In this document: one piece after another, positions 8,422 to 16,720 of the stretch | How positions within the stretch are numbered: position 1 is the first letter of the stretch | Layout of the letters: every line of letters begins with the position of its first letter | From: CAYVIB01 sp964451365 | GTDB taxonomy: Bacteria; Pseudomonadota; Gammaproteobacteria; Pseudomonadales; Cellvibrionaceae | Assembly: GCA_964451365.1 (NCBI GenBank) | Contig: CAYVIB010000005.1 | Coordinates: 1-64,000 of the forward strand | Length of the DNA stretch: 64,000 nt | Direction: 5' to 3' | Translations under genes and position numbers: made by a program | Notes under the pieces: generated by a model | The model's input: only the letters and a program-made list of their open reading frames with translations | Told to the model about the DNA's origin: nothing | Databases searched by the model: none

Positions 8422-8784
8422 ATGGATATTGTTTACATTACCGATCTTCAGATCGAGACGATTATCGGCATCTACGATTGGGAGCGCGAGGTAAAACAGC
8501 GGGTCAGCCTTGATCTGGAGATGGCCTTCGATATCCGCCGGGCAGCCGAAACAGATGATATTGAGCACGCGCTGAATTACAAGGCGGTGGCCAAGCGGCT
8601 GATTGGTTTTATCGAGGAGGCGGAGTTTTTCCTTATCGAATCCATGGCCGAAGAAGTGGCAAAAATAGTCCGGCAGGAATTTGGCGTTTCCTGGCTGCGC
8701 TTGCGATTAAGCAAGCCCGGTGCGTTGCGGGGAGCGAAAAATGTCGGCATCCAGATCGAACGCGGAGACAGGCCGGGTGGTTAA
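8422..8784 (+). CDS. folB: Dihydroneopterin aldolase FolB
   Basis: Converts 7,8-dihydroneopterin to 6-hydroxymethyl-dihydropterin and glycolaldehyde in folate synthesis. The 120-aa protein has the family pattern: DIVYITDLQIETIIGIYDWE at the N-terminus, then the NYKAVAKRL segment and the helix with FFLIESMAEEVAKIV. Part of the tsaD-folB-folK set; folK begins inside its last 44 bp, suggesting translational coupling. Confidence 0.96.
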   Translation: MDIVYITDLQIETIIGIYDWEREVKQRVSLDLEMAFDIRRAAETDDIEHALNYKAVAKRLIGFIEEAEFFLIESMAEEVAKIVRQEFGVSWLRLRLSKPGALRGAKNVGIQIERGDRPGG

Positions 8785-9265
8785 ATGCTTCCTCAGCATC
8801 GGCAGCAATATCGATAAAGAAAATAATATCCAGCGGGCAGTGCAGTCGCTGAAACGCCTGTTTGGCGATATCGAATGTTCCCGTGTATACGAAAGTGAGG
8901 CGGTTGGCTTCGATGGTGACAACTTCTACAACCTGGTGGTGGGAATTGAAACGGAGTTGGGTGTGGCGGAGCTGTCGTCACGGCTTCGTGCAATTGAAGA
9001 CCGGCACGGACGCCAGCGCGGCGGGAAAAAATTCAGTTCCCGTACCTTGGATATCGATATCCTCTCCTATGGTCACTGCGCCGGTACTGTTGACGGTATT
9101 AACCTGCCTCGCGATGAAATCACGAAAAATGCTTTTGTCCTGCTGCCGCTAAGCGAATTGGCGCCCGACGTCCCGCACCCGGTGTTACAGAAGACCTATG
9201 CGGAGCTTTGGCGGGAGTTCGATCAGCACAAGCAAAAACTCTGGCCGGTGGCGGTAAGCTGGTAA
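8741..9265 (+). CDS. folK: 2-amino-4-hydroxy-6-hydroxymethyldihydropteridine pyrophosphokinase FolK
   Basis: Pyrophosphorylates 6-hydroxymethyl-dihydropterin, the step after FolB. The 174-aa protein shows CFLSIGSNIDKE..NI at the N-terminus and the HPPK signature RTLDIDILSYG in the middle, with the RHGRQRGGKK ATP-site loop before it. The start ATG at 8741 has GGGAG six bases upstream inside the end of folB; an earlier in-frame ATG at 8720 lacks such a site. Overlap with folB implies coupled translation of two consecutive pathway enzymes. Confidence 0.95.
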   Translation: MSASRSNAETGRVVKCFLSIGSNIDKENNIQRAVQSLKRLFGDIECSRVYESEAVGFDGDNFYNLVVGIETELGVAELSSRLRAIEDRHGRQRGGKKFSSRTLDIDILSYGHCAGTVDGINLPRDEITKNAFVLLPLSELAPDVPHPVLQKTYAELWREFDQHKQKLWPVAVSW

Positions 9266-9433
9266 ACCCTCTTTTCCTTATTATTTCCGCTCGCTATTTA
9301 ACCTCCTGATAATAGTGCTAACGCGCCTAACAGTGAAAAAGCAGCGATTTTCGTGCTTTTTACTTGTCTAACCACATGGAAATGCTTCTGCTTTCCGAAA
9401 ACAATTCGTATGAATGAGTCAGGAGATAACGTT

Positions 9434-9988
9434 ATGCTGCGCCATTACTATATATCTGACGATCTGGACGAACTGGAACACGTAAGCGAGGATTTGGTAC
9501 AAGCAGGACTTGCGAAGGAGCAGGTCCATGTACTCAGCGAAGCGGATGAAGAAGCGGCCAGACATCATATTAATGCCGTCAATTCCCTCTCCAAAAGCGA
9601 TATTATCCGGTCCGGCCTTATTGGCGCGGGTGTCGGCGCGGCCTTGGTGGTGCTGGTGCTGCTGGCCGGTCTGTTTTTTGGGGCGGAAGGCGTGGAAGGG
9701 TGGCTACCCTTTGGCTTTCTGGCTGTGGTTGTCTTTGGCTTTTGTACCTGGGAGGGCGGTTTTCGGGGAATACAGGTCCAGAATGCAGAATTTCGCCGGT
9801 TTGCCGAGCTGCTTAAACTGGGTCGGCATGTGCTGATTGTAGACGTCGAGCCAAAGGACGAAGAGAAGGTGAAAAAGGTGGTCAGCAGCGATGTGCGGCT
9901 TGAGGATGCGGGACAGGAAAATACGTCACGCGCCTGGCTTATTTCCTCCCAGAAAGGCTTTAATGACCTGGTGAAAACCCTGCCGTAG
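9434..9988 (+). CDS. Conserved small membrane protein with two central helices
   Basis: No named family recognised with certainty. The 184-aa protein has a soluble N-terminal part (RHYYISDDLDELEHVSEDL, an alpha/beta start like small stress-protein domains), then two hydrophobic helices at about 66-110 (SGLIGAGVGAALVVLVLLAG and FGFLAVVVFGFCTWEGG), then a second soluble part ending in DLVKTLP. The layout resembles DUF1269/general-stress 17M-like proteins. The start at 9434 is chosen because AGGAG lies 8 bp upstream; in-frame ATGs at 9353 and 9410 have no such site. Stands alone after folK at the left edge of the second accessory block. Confidence 0.6.
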   Translation: MLRHYYISDDLDELEHVSEDLVQAGLAKEQVHVLSEADEEAARHHINAVNSLSKSDIIRSGLIGAGVGAALVVLVLLAGLFFGAEGVEGWLPFGFLAVVVFGFCTWEGGFRGIQVQNAEFRRFAELLKLGRHVLIVDVEPKDEEKVKKVVSSDVRLEDAGQENTSRAWLISSQKGFNDLVKTLP

Positions 9989-10354
9989 TTAATTTAGAGT
10001 TCAGGCGGGAGTGGACGGGTAGCATAAAATTGGGATGTTATATAACTACTGGTTATTAGTGGTTTGCAGTGTATTTTTCCATCGAATAAGAAGTTGGCAC
10101 AATCTTTACCTGGAATCGCCCTCCCGCAATCTATACTAAATTGACGAAAGGAGTCTTATTGCACAATTCAGTGTTATCTGAAAGAATCAGATGCCAGAGC
10201 GATCCTGACAGCAATCAATAACGGGAATAAAAGCTGTCGATGGGCCGTTGATTCATTGCATATCGCGTGGGTTATGAGCATTCAATTGTTTGTGTCCCCG
10301 GTTTTTAAAGCAATTACAATTTTATTTAATAGAATAATGAAAAGAGGGTTTCCC
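9989..10354. other. Intergenic region upstream of the triple-CBM lipoprotein
   Basis: 366 bp with no gene. It contains TGGCAC-N5-TTACC at 10095-10110, a partial sigma-54 match on the plus strand about 245 bp before the lipoprotein start. A short upstream extension of the lipoprotein frame (from 10256) has no ribosome binding site and is not treated as coding. Confidence 0.5.
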
Positions 10355-12001
10355 ATGCTCAAGAAGATATTCTTACTAAGCCTTGTTGCAGCACTGACTG
10401 CATGTGGCGGTGACGATAACGTCGGTCCTGAACCGTTGCCGCAACCGCGGCCGGCACCATCACCGCCGCCAACGCCGACACCGGAGCCCGCGCCAGTGAC
10501 GAACCTGGTTAATAACGGCGACATTGAAAACGCTACGGTTGGTGACACGGGGATCGGAGAAGGAGTTGCCGGCAATTGGAATTTACAGTTGGGTGGAGAT
10601 GCCGATGCCACTTATACAGTTGTGGACAGTCCTGTTCATGGCGGAGAAAAAGCTATACAGGTAGAGGTAACTGCTGTCGGCGGTAATGTCTGGGAGCCCC
10701 AGGCATCCAATAATTTCCAGGCGCCTGTGGGGACATTTACGGCATCTGCCTGGGTAGATGGTACTCCAGGAGCTACAGTTAATTTCATTGTGCAGCTACC
10801 GGTAGACCCTTGGACACGTTTGGGAGAACAATCGGTAACGTTGGATGACACTGAAGGGGAGTTCCAGGAAATTACTTTTGATATCACCTCGGATGCTGAG
10901 CAGCAATTACAGGCTGCGGTGCATGTAGGTTACCCCGAGAATGCAGGGGCGACCGTAGTGTTCGATGACATCGCGGTACTCGCGGAGGGAGTCGCGGCGC
11001 CCACGAATCTGGTTTCGAATGCCGGTTTTGAAAGCGGCAACGCGGGGGACACGTCCGCTCCGAGCTGGAGCAACCAGCTTGGCGCGGCCGCAACAGTTGT
11101 TACTGTAGTGAATACGCCAGTCCGTGAAGGGCAGAATGCCTTGCAGGTCAATACAACCACTGTTGGAGCCAACCCTTGGGAACCACAAGTGACCAATACC
11201 TTTAACCTGGAATCGGGTACTTATATGGCATCTGCCTGGGTGGATGGTCCGTCGGGGGCTCAGGTAAGTCTGGTTGTTCAATTGCCTGTTGAACCATGGA
11301 CCCGTTTCAATGAACAGGTTGTAACATTGGATGCTAACGAAGGGGAATATCAGCAGATAACTTTCGAATTTAGTACCGATGTCGCTGTGGATGATTTTAA
11401 TGATCAAGGACAGATTTCTTTACAGTCCGGCTACGAAGGTAATGATGGCACAATAATTTATTGGGACGATATATACGTTGGATTGCCACCGCCGAATTCC
11501 GTATCCAACGGTGATTTCGAAACTGGCACAGTCGGTGATACCGGTACAGGCGAGGGAATCGTCCAGGGTTGGAACCTGTTGCTTGGAGGTGATGCAGCCG
11601 CCACCTACACCCTTGTAGATGATCCTGTTCAAGGCGGAGATAAAGCCCTGGAAATGGCTGTAACCGCCGTAGGGGCTCTATGGGAGCCGCAGGCAACCAA
11701 TACCTTTAGTCTGGAGGCAGGTACTTATATTGCCTCGGCATGGGTAGATGGAACGCCGGGTACCACTGTTAAGTATGTTGTTCAGATTCCCATAGATCCA
11801 TGGTCCGCCTTCGCCGAATTGGAAGCCATACTGGACGATACCGAAGGCGAATTTCAACAGATCACCTTCGAGTTTTCGACGGACACGGTTCCCGAGTTTG
11901 TCGACCAAGCGCAACTGGGTCTCCAGGCGGGTTATGACGCAGGCGCAACTGTAATCTGGGATAGCGTTACCATTACGCCAGCGTCCGAACCTGCGGAATA
12001 A
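10355..12001 (+). CDS. Lipoprotein with three repeated CBM4/9-like domains
   Basis: A 548-aa exported protein. MLKKIFLLSLVAALTAC gives a lipoprotein signal peptide with Cys at residue 17. A Pro/Thr-rich linker follows to about residue 48, then three homologous units of about 150-165 residues (DNA 10499-11002, 11003-11494, 11495-11980). Each unit begins (N)xVxNGDFE-like, contains GTYxASAWVDG, then VQLPVxPW, and ends with a GATVVFDDI-type strand, as in carbohydrate-binding modules of the CBM4/9/22 group. No catalytic domain, dockerin or PEP-CTERM signal is present. Units 1 and 3 look closest to each other, consistent with internal duplication. AGAGGG precedes the ATG at 10355. A strong terminator follows. 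Probably a surface glycan-binding lipoprotein; ligand unknown. Confidence 0.7.
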   Translation: MLKKIFLLSLVAALTACGGDDNVGPEPLPQPRPAPSPPPTPTPEPAPVTNLVNNGDIENATVGDTGIGEGVAGNWNLQLGGDADATYTVVDSPVHGGEKAIQVEVTAVGGNVWEPQASNNFQAPVGTFTASAWVDGTPGATVNFIVQLPVDPWTRLGEQSVTLDDTEGEFQEITFDITSDAEQQLQAAVHVGYPENAGATVVFDDIAVLAEGVAAPTNLVSNAGFESGNAGDTSAPSWSNQLGAAATVVTVVNTPVREGQNALQVNTTTVGANPWEPQVTNTFNLESGTYMASAWVDGPSGAQVSLVVQLPVEPWTRFNEQVVTLDANEGEYQQITFEFSTDVAVDDFNDQGQISLQSGYEGNDGTIIYWDDIYVGLPPPNSVSNGDFETGTVGDTGTGEGIVQGWNLLLGGDAAATYTLVDDPVQGGDKALEMAVTAVGALWEPQATNTFSLEAGTYIASAWVDGTPGTTVKYVVQIPIDPWSAFAELEAILDDTEGEFQQITFEFSTDTVPEFVDQAQLGLQAGYDAGATVIWDSVTITPASEPAE

Positions 12002-12023
12002 GTAATAATTCTTTTGTTGTGAT

Positions 12024-12056
12024 AAAACCCCGATCAGTAATGATCGGGGTTTTTTT
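12024..12056 (+). terminator. Rho-independent terminator after the CBM lipoprotein
   Basis: AAAACCCCGATCA pairs perfectly with TGATCGGGGTTTT around GTAA, followed by TTT. It lies 22 bp past the stop codon. Confidence 0.92.
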
Positions 12057-12378
12057 ATGAGAATACTTTCTTCTTGAACCAGTTAATCCCATGGACCAGC
12101 TTTAAGTAATTGATCCCATCTCTTGCAAATCCGGATCTGTTTTGCAATATTGAGATCGAATAAAACGATAATAATCGCTCAACGTGATTTATTGCGCGTA
12201 CTTTGCTCTTAACGGTCCGGATCTCGAAAATTCCAGTTGGCTCCTGTCATCAAGACCTATTGAAGAGAATGACTTGCGGTGATACGTGCCATCGGTGCTG
12301 CGAACGTTACCAGTTGATACCCCAACGGTAGCCTGCGCGTCACTGTTGTATAAAAATTAAAATGTTTGCGGAACCTGT
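12057..12378. other. Intergenic region before the glycosylation cassette
   Basis: 322 bp with no gene. It must hold the promoter of the cassette starting at 12379; TATAAA around 12352 is a possible -10, but I found no matching -35. Confidence 0.4.
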
Positions 12379-14442
12379 ATGTCCCTGATTTATTTATTGT
12401 TTACCCTGCTGGTTTTGTGGTTTTGCATTGCGGGTATAACGCTGGCGGTACGTCGGTATATTGGTGAGTTTGCTATCGCCAGAGCGGCGGGAATTGTCGC
12501 GGTTGTGCTGGCTTTCTTTTTTGTCGAGCATTTCATCGGGCTGGGCAAGCTGTTCTGGCTGCTTCCTGTGACGCTCGCGTTTTCCGCCTGGATGTTCTGG
12601 AAAGAACAGGAAACGGTGAAGGGAAAACCCTTCTGGATTTCCGAGCTGGTTTTTGCGCTGGCGTTTCTTTACGGTTTCGCGTGGCGCTTTGCTTTTCCAA
12701 GCATCTCCCCTTCATCGGAACAGATTACCGATCTGTTTTTCATTAGCAACTATTTGCCGGGGCATACCTTACCGCCCCTTGATAACTGGAACCCTCCCCA
12801 CAGCTTCGATTATTACTATGCATTTCAGCACTACGCCGCGGCATTGATGGGCCGGGTGTTAAACCTGGACGCGGGAACAAGCTACGCCTTGGGCTTTGCC
12901 ACCATTACGGCCTTAACCGTGTCGCTTATCTGGTTTGTGGCCAGCCATTTTATCAGCCGGATTTCGCTAAGGGTTTTGTTGGTGGCCACCCTGGTATTTG
13001 GTGGCACAGGTTTCTCGCCGGTATTGCACCTGGCTTACAAAGATCCGGATATCCCGAAGGCCAGTGAGCAAAATCAAAATCGTTATCATTCCGCGCTTGA
13101 GGCGAAGGCGCGGGACAATATCATCAATTCGGTTCGTTATATCGGCGGTTCGCGTGATAACAGTCGGAGCAGTGACCGGGATGTTCGCACCGGCGTAGCC
13201 AATATCCTGCTGCCGGAAACCGGCCTGGTTTCCTCTAACAAATACCGAATGGTGCTGCCGGCGGAGAATTTCGGTTATCAATATTTTGTTTCCGACTACC
13301 ATCCGACACTGGGTGGCTTTTTTCTCCTGCTTCTCGCGTTGGCACTGATCGTTTGCGTTGAGCAGGACAAGATGAAAAATGTATCACAGGCGCTTCTTGC
13401 CGCCTGCGTGCCAATTATGATGATTACCAACACCTGGACATTTCCGCTTCTGGTGTTGCTGATTGGTGGCTGGTTGGCATTCCGCTGGTTTTACGGCAAG
13501 TCTATTGCATGGGTGTGGCTGATAGGCGGTGGTGTTGCGGTAACCCTGTTGATTTACCCCTTCCTGATTGGCTTTGCCGGTCGATCTCTTTCTACGCCGG
13601 TGCGTTTTGTGCCCTGGGAAGAACATACGCCACTGTCGCGATTCATTGCATTACAGTGGCCGGTACTACTGGTGTTGGCATTCGGCTTTTTTGAACCCAA
13701 GTACCGAAAACTGAGTCTGGCACTGAGTTCTGTCTGGCTTGGGCTTTTAATGCTTTCCGAAGTTATCTTCATTGATGATCCAACCGGTGCGCAGTACCAG
13801 CGCACCAATACCACCATGAAGTGGTGGGGGTGGATTCAGGTGGGCGTGTTCGCCTCGGTTGGAAGCCTGTGTTTGGGGTCGAGCAAAAAGTGGATCCGCT
13901 GGGCCACGGTTGCGGTGTTTATTCTGGTCAATGCCGTGGCGCTCGATCTTGCACGTTACTGGCTCTATTCCGGAAAGTATTATGCCGGTAAACTTTCCGG
14001 CCATCACTGGTACACGCATAACGCCACCAACAGGCAAATGTTCGAGTATTTGCGGGAGGCGCCGCGCGGCATTATTTTGGAAAACATGCTTGGTAATGCC
14101 TATACCAACTCCAGTATTTATGGCGTGTTTAACGAAAAGCCGGTACTGCTGGGATGGCCGTCACACTTGATGACGTGGCATGGAAATGTGCCGAGGGTTT
14201 GGATACTGAACGAAGAAATACAGCGTTTTTATCGCGGTGAGATGCAGGACCCGATTCCGTGGTTACTTTCGCAGGATATTCAATATATTATTTTCCGACC
14301 CGAAGACGATGATAAGAAATTTGACACAATCAACAACCAGATTAAAAGCCACTACGCCTGGCACGAGTTCAATCACGCCCGAAACCGTCACACCGGTATC
14401 TGGGTACGTTTGAACGAGACTGGTTCCGGAGAGTTGCGGTAA
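12379..14442 (+). CDS. Polytopic membrane protein of the DUF2298 type, probable GT-C glycosyltransferase
   Basis: A 687-aa protein with about 12-14 hydrophobic helices and a soluble C-terminal tail (about 540-687). After the third helix it has SPSSEQITDLFFISNYLPG, then PPLDNWNPPHSFDYYYAFQH, which matches the first-loop pattern of DUF2298 (Chlor_Arch_YYY) proteins: acidic residues, a proline-rich PPxDxW and a YYYxF motif. Such proteins resemble GT-C glycosyltransferases that use polyprenyl-phosphate sugars. The stop overlaps the start of the next gene (TAATG), a GtrB-like transferase, followed by a GtrA-like flippase. By analogy with gtrA-gtrB-gtr(type) cassettes this would be the acceptor-specific transferase; that role is inference. 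Confidence 0.65.
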   Translation: MSLIYLLFTLLVLWFCIAGITLAVRRYIGEFAIARAAGIVAVVLAFFFVEHFIGLGKLFWLLPVTLAFSAWMFWKEQETVKGKPFWISELVFALAFLYGFAWRFAFPSISPSSEQITDLFFISNYLPGHTLPPLDNWNPPHSFDYYYAFQHYAAALMGRVLNLDAGTSYALGFATITALTVSLIWFVASHFISRISLRVLLVATLVFGGTGFSPVLHLAYKDPDIPKASEQNQNRYHSALEAKARDNIINSVRYIGGSRDNSRSSDRDVRTGVANILLPETGLVSSNKYRMVLPAENFGYQYFVSDYHPTLGGFFLLLLALALIVCVEQDKMKNVSQALLAACVPIMMITNTWTFPLLVLLIGGWLAFRWFYGKSIAWVWLIGGGVAVTLLIYPFLIGFAGRSLSTPVRFVPWEEHTPLSRFIALQWPVLLVLAFGFFEPKYRKLSLALSSVWLGLLMLSEVIFIDDPTGAQYQRTNTTMKWWGWIQVGVFASVGSLCLGSSKKWIRWATVAVFILVNAVALDLARYWLYSGKYYAGKLSGHHWYTHNATNRQMFEYLREAPRGIILENMLGNAYTNSSIYGVFNEKPVLLGWPSHLMTWHGNVPRVWILNEEIQRFYRGEMQDPIPWLLSQDIQYIIFRPEDDDKKFDTINNQIKSHYAWHEFNHARNRHTGIWVRLNETGSGELR

Positions 14443-15434
14443 TGATGGATATAGCTACTTCACAGAATATTGAAAACACGCCCTTCAACCTGAACGAAAA
14501 ACTCATATCGATTCTTGTACCGATGTACAACGAATCGGAGGTGATCCCGATTTTTTTTGAAAAGTTGCGGGAAGTGCTGGAACAGGTTGGCACCCAATAT
14601 GAAATTATCTGCGTCGACGATGGCTCCACGGATAACACCCTGAGCCTGATCGAAGCTTATGCTGAAAAGGACGCCCGTATCAAAGTGATTGCCTTTTCCC
14701 GCAATTTCGGTAAGGAACCGGCAATGAGCGCAGCGGTGGATTTCGCCTCCGGTGATGCGGTAATTCCCATTGACGCAGACCTGCAGGACCCGCCGGAACT
14801 TATTCTGGAGATGATCGACAAATGGCGCCAGGGATTCGATGTAGTTTATGCAAAACGATCGTCGCGTGACACGGACAGCCTGATGAAGCGCAGTACCGCG
14901 AACTGGTTTTATTCGCTGTTCAACAGAATGAGTGAAATGGATATTCCCAAAAACGTAGGCGATTATCGGTTGATGGACAGAAAAGTCGTCAATGTGATAA
15001 AGGCGTTGCCGGAAAAGGATCGCTTTATGAAAGGGCTGTTTTGCTGGCCCGGCTTTAAAAATACATCGGTGGAGTTCGAACGGCAAAAACGCGCCGAGGG
15101 TGTCACCCATTTTAATTTCTGGAAGCTGTGGAATTTTGCTCTCAGTGGCATTACCTCATTCAGCACCATGCCGATCCGTTTAGGAATTTATCTGGGGCTG
15201 TTGATTTCGTTAGCCTCGTTTGTCTATGTTATTTTTATCGTCACGAAAACCCTGCTTTTTGGTGTGGATGTTCCGGGTTATGCTTCTATTATGGTATCGG
15301 TCCTGTTTCTGGGTGGAGTGCAGTTGTTTTTCCTGGGGTTGCTTGGGGAATATATCGGCAGGATTTACAAGGAAGTAAAAAACCGCCCGCTGTACATTGT
15401 GGCGAAAACCACAGGATTTAACCGTGATAAGTAA
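14442..15434 (+). CDS. Polyprenyl-phosphate glycosyltransferase, GtrB/DPM1-like GT2
   Basis: A 330-aa GT-A family 2 transferase. It has SILVPMYNESEVI, ICVDDGSTDNTL and the DxD-type IPIDADLQDPPE motif in the first 115 residues, NVGDYRLMDRKV further on, and two C-terminal membrane helices (about 240-305) ending in GEYIGRIYKEVKNRPLYIV. This is the architecture of enzymes that load a sugar from a nucleotide donor onto undecaprenyl phosphate at the inner face of the membrane. Start overlaps the DUF2298 stop; the GtrA-like gene overlaps its end by 11 bp. The three genes look like one transcript. Confidence 0.88.
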   Translation: MMDIATSQNIENTPFNLNEKLISILVPMYNESEVIPIFFEKLREVLEQVGTQYEIICVDDGSTDNTLSLIEAYAEKDARIKVIAFSRNFGKEPAMSAAVDFASGDAVIPIDADLQDPPELILEMIDKWRQGFDVVYAKRSSRDTDSLMKRSTANWFYSLFNRMSEMDIPKNVGDYRLMDRKVVNVIKALPEKDRFMKGLFCWPGFKNTSVEFERQKRAEGVTHFNFWKLWNFALSGITSFSTMPIRLGIYLGLLISLASFVYVIFIVTKTLLFGVDVPGYASIMVSVLFLGGVQLFFLGLLGEYIGRIYKEVKNRPLYIVAKTTGFNRDK

Positions 15435-15846
15435 AAAGCTTTTCCGCCAGTTGTTTTTCTTTGGCATTGTAGGTGTGCTCGCGACGGGAACGCATTATGT
15501 CGTGGCGCTTTTTGCTCACGAATTCCTGAATATTAGCCTTTACGTCGCCAATCTGGTGGGTTACGGGTGTGCGGTGACGGTTTCGTATTGTGGACACGGG
15601 AAGATCACATTTCAGCAGGAGCTGGGTCGTCGGGTATTTCTCCGGTTTGTCGTTATGTCGCTGACAATTTTTACACTCAGTGAAATGATTCTTGTATTGC
15701 TCGAGCAGCAGGAAGGAATTTCCCATCGACTTTCCTTGCTGGTGGTGGTGCTGGTGATACCGCTGATATCTTTTTTGATGTCAAAACTCTGGGTATTCAG
15801 GAGCAGCGAGGACAGCGGCAACATCCCTGTTGCCGATAGCAGGTAA
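15424..15846 (+). CDS. GtrA-like membrane protein (putative lipid-linked sugar flippase)
   Basis: A 140-aa protein with four hydrophobic helices and the GtrA-family N-terminal pattern LFRQLFFFGIVGVLATGTHY and C-terminal SFLMSKLWVF. The family is thought to flip undecaprenyl-phosphate-linked sugars. The frame is open further upstream (ATG at 15397), but the GTG at 15424 is preceded by AGGA at good spacing and gives the usual N-terminus, so it is chosen. It overlaps the GtrB-like gene by 11 bp and completes the cassette. No gene follows on the same strand. Confidence 0.85.
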   Translation: MISKKLFRQLFFFGIVGVLATGTHYVVALFAHEFLNISLYVANLVGYGCAVTVSYCGHGKITFQQELGRRVFLRFVVMSLTIFTLSEMILVLLEQQEGISHRLSLLVVVLVIPLISFLMSKLWVFRSSEDSGNIPVADSR

Positions 15847-15958
15847 TGTTATTGGATATTAATGCGCTTGGCAGTTGAGACTTCCTGTTCAGTCTTGAGT
15901 GCAACCAGTTTCATCTATTGAGCGGAATCAACAATAACTCTCATCTGGTTTTTGTGTC

Positions 15959-16720
15959 CTAGTAGGTGGCCAAGGATTTACCGCCATCGACGGTTATAAT
16001 TTCCCCGCTAATATAGGAAGATTTTTTTATTAAAAAGCGTAATGTATCCACGATAATTTCCGTGCCTCCCAATTTCGCGAGTGGAATTTTTTCCAGCATT
16101 TCCGGTCTGGCTATTTCATTTTTATCTTTATCTTCCGGCCATAAAATAGCGCCGGGGGCGATGCCATTTACCCGCACGTCCGGCGCCAGTTCCAGCGCCA
16201 GGGATTGAGTGAGCATAATGTTGCCGGCCTTGGCCGCGCAGTAAACCGTATGGCCGGCGAACGGACGATAGCCGTTGATATCGGCGATATTGATAATCGA
16301 GCCGCCGGTGCGCCGCAGTTCGGGTGCCAGGGACTGGGACAGGAAAAAGGGTGCTTTGAGGTTGCTGGCTATCAGGTCGTCCCACTGGTTATTGGTTGTG
16401 GTGCCAATGGCGGTGGGGTAGAAAGTGGAGGCGTTGTTGACCAGAAGGTCGCAGCGCCGCCAGGTGTTAACCGCTGTTTCGGCCAGTTTTGATACCTGTT
16501 CCGGGTCTTTTAAATCCGCGCATGCGGAAATAGCGGAGGCCGGTCGCTTTGCATTGAGTTCTTTTTCCAGTGCGGAGGCTTCTCCCGCGGAATGGTGATA
16601 ATGAATAACGACGTTGTAGCCGTCTGTGTGCAATGCCCGGACAATTTCCGCGCCGATACGTCGGGCGGCGCCGGTCACCAATGCCACGGGAGTGGATTGA
16701 GAATTTTCTTTTTCAGTCAT
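15959..16720 (-). CDS. Pteridine reductase-type short-chain dehydrogenase
   Basis: A 253-aa SDR. The cofactor motif TGAARRIG (16-23) has Arg residues typical of NADPH-dependent pteridine reductases. The catalytic triad is Asp147 (in IADING) with Tyr160 and Lys164 (YCAAK), the Asp-Tyr-Lys arrangement of PTR1/FolM-like enzymes rather than Ser-Tyr-Lys. It would reduce dihydrobiopterin, dihydromonapterin or dihydrofolate. The ATG overlaps the end of cca by 4 bp, so the two are probably co-translated. folB and folK lie 7 kb away, beyond an accessory insert, which supports a pterin role. Assignment to the exact FolM function is inference. Confidence 0.85.
   Translation of the reverse strand: MTEKENSQSTPVALVTGAARRIGAEIVRALHTDGYNVVIHYHHSAGEASALEKELNAKRPASAISACADLKDPEQVSKLAETAVNTWRRCDLLVNNASTFYPTAIGTTTNNQWDDLIASNLKAPFFLSQSLAPELRRTGGSIINIADINGYRPFAGHTVYCAAKAGNIMLTQSLALELAPDVRVNGIAPGAILWPEDKDKNEIARPEMLEKIPLAKLGGTEIIVDTLRFLIKKSSYISGEIITVDGGKSLATY

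Noticed and set aside
10256..10354. Longer N-terminus of the CBM lipoprotein starting at 10256
   Set aside because: The extension would bury the lipoprotein signal peptide, and AGAGGG points to the ATG at 10355.
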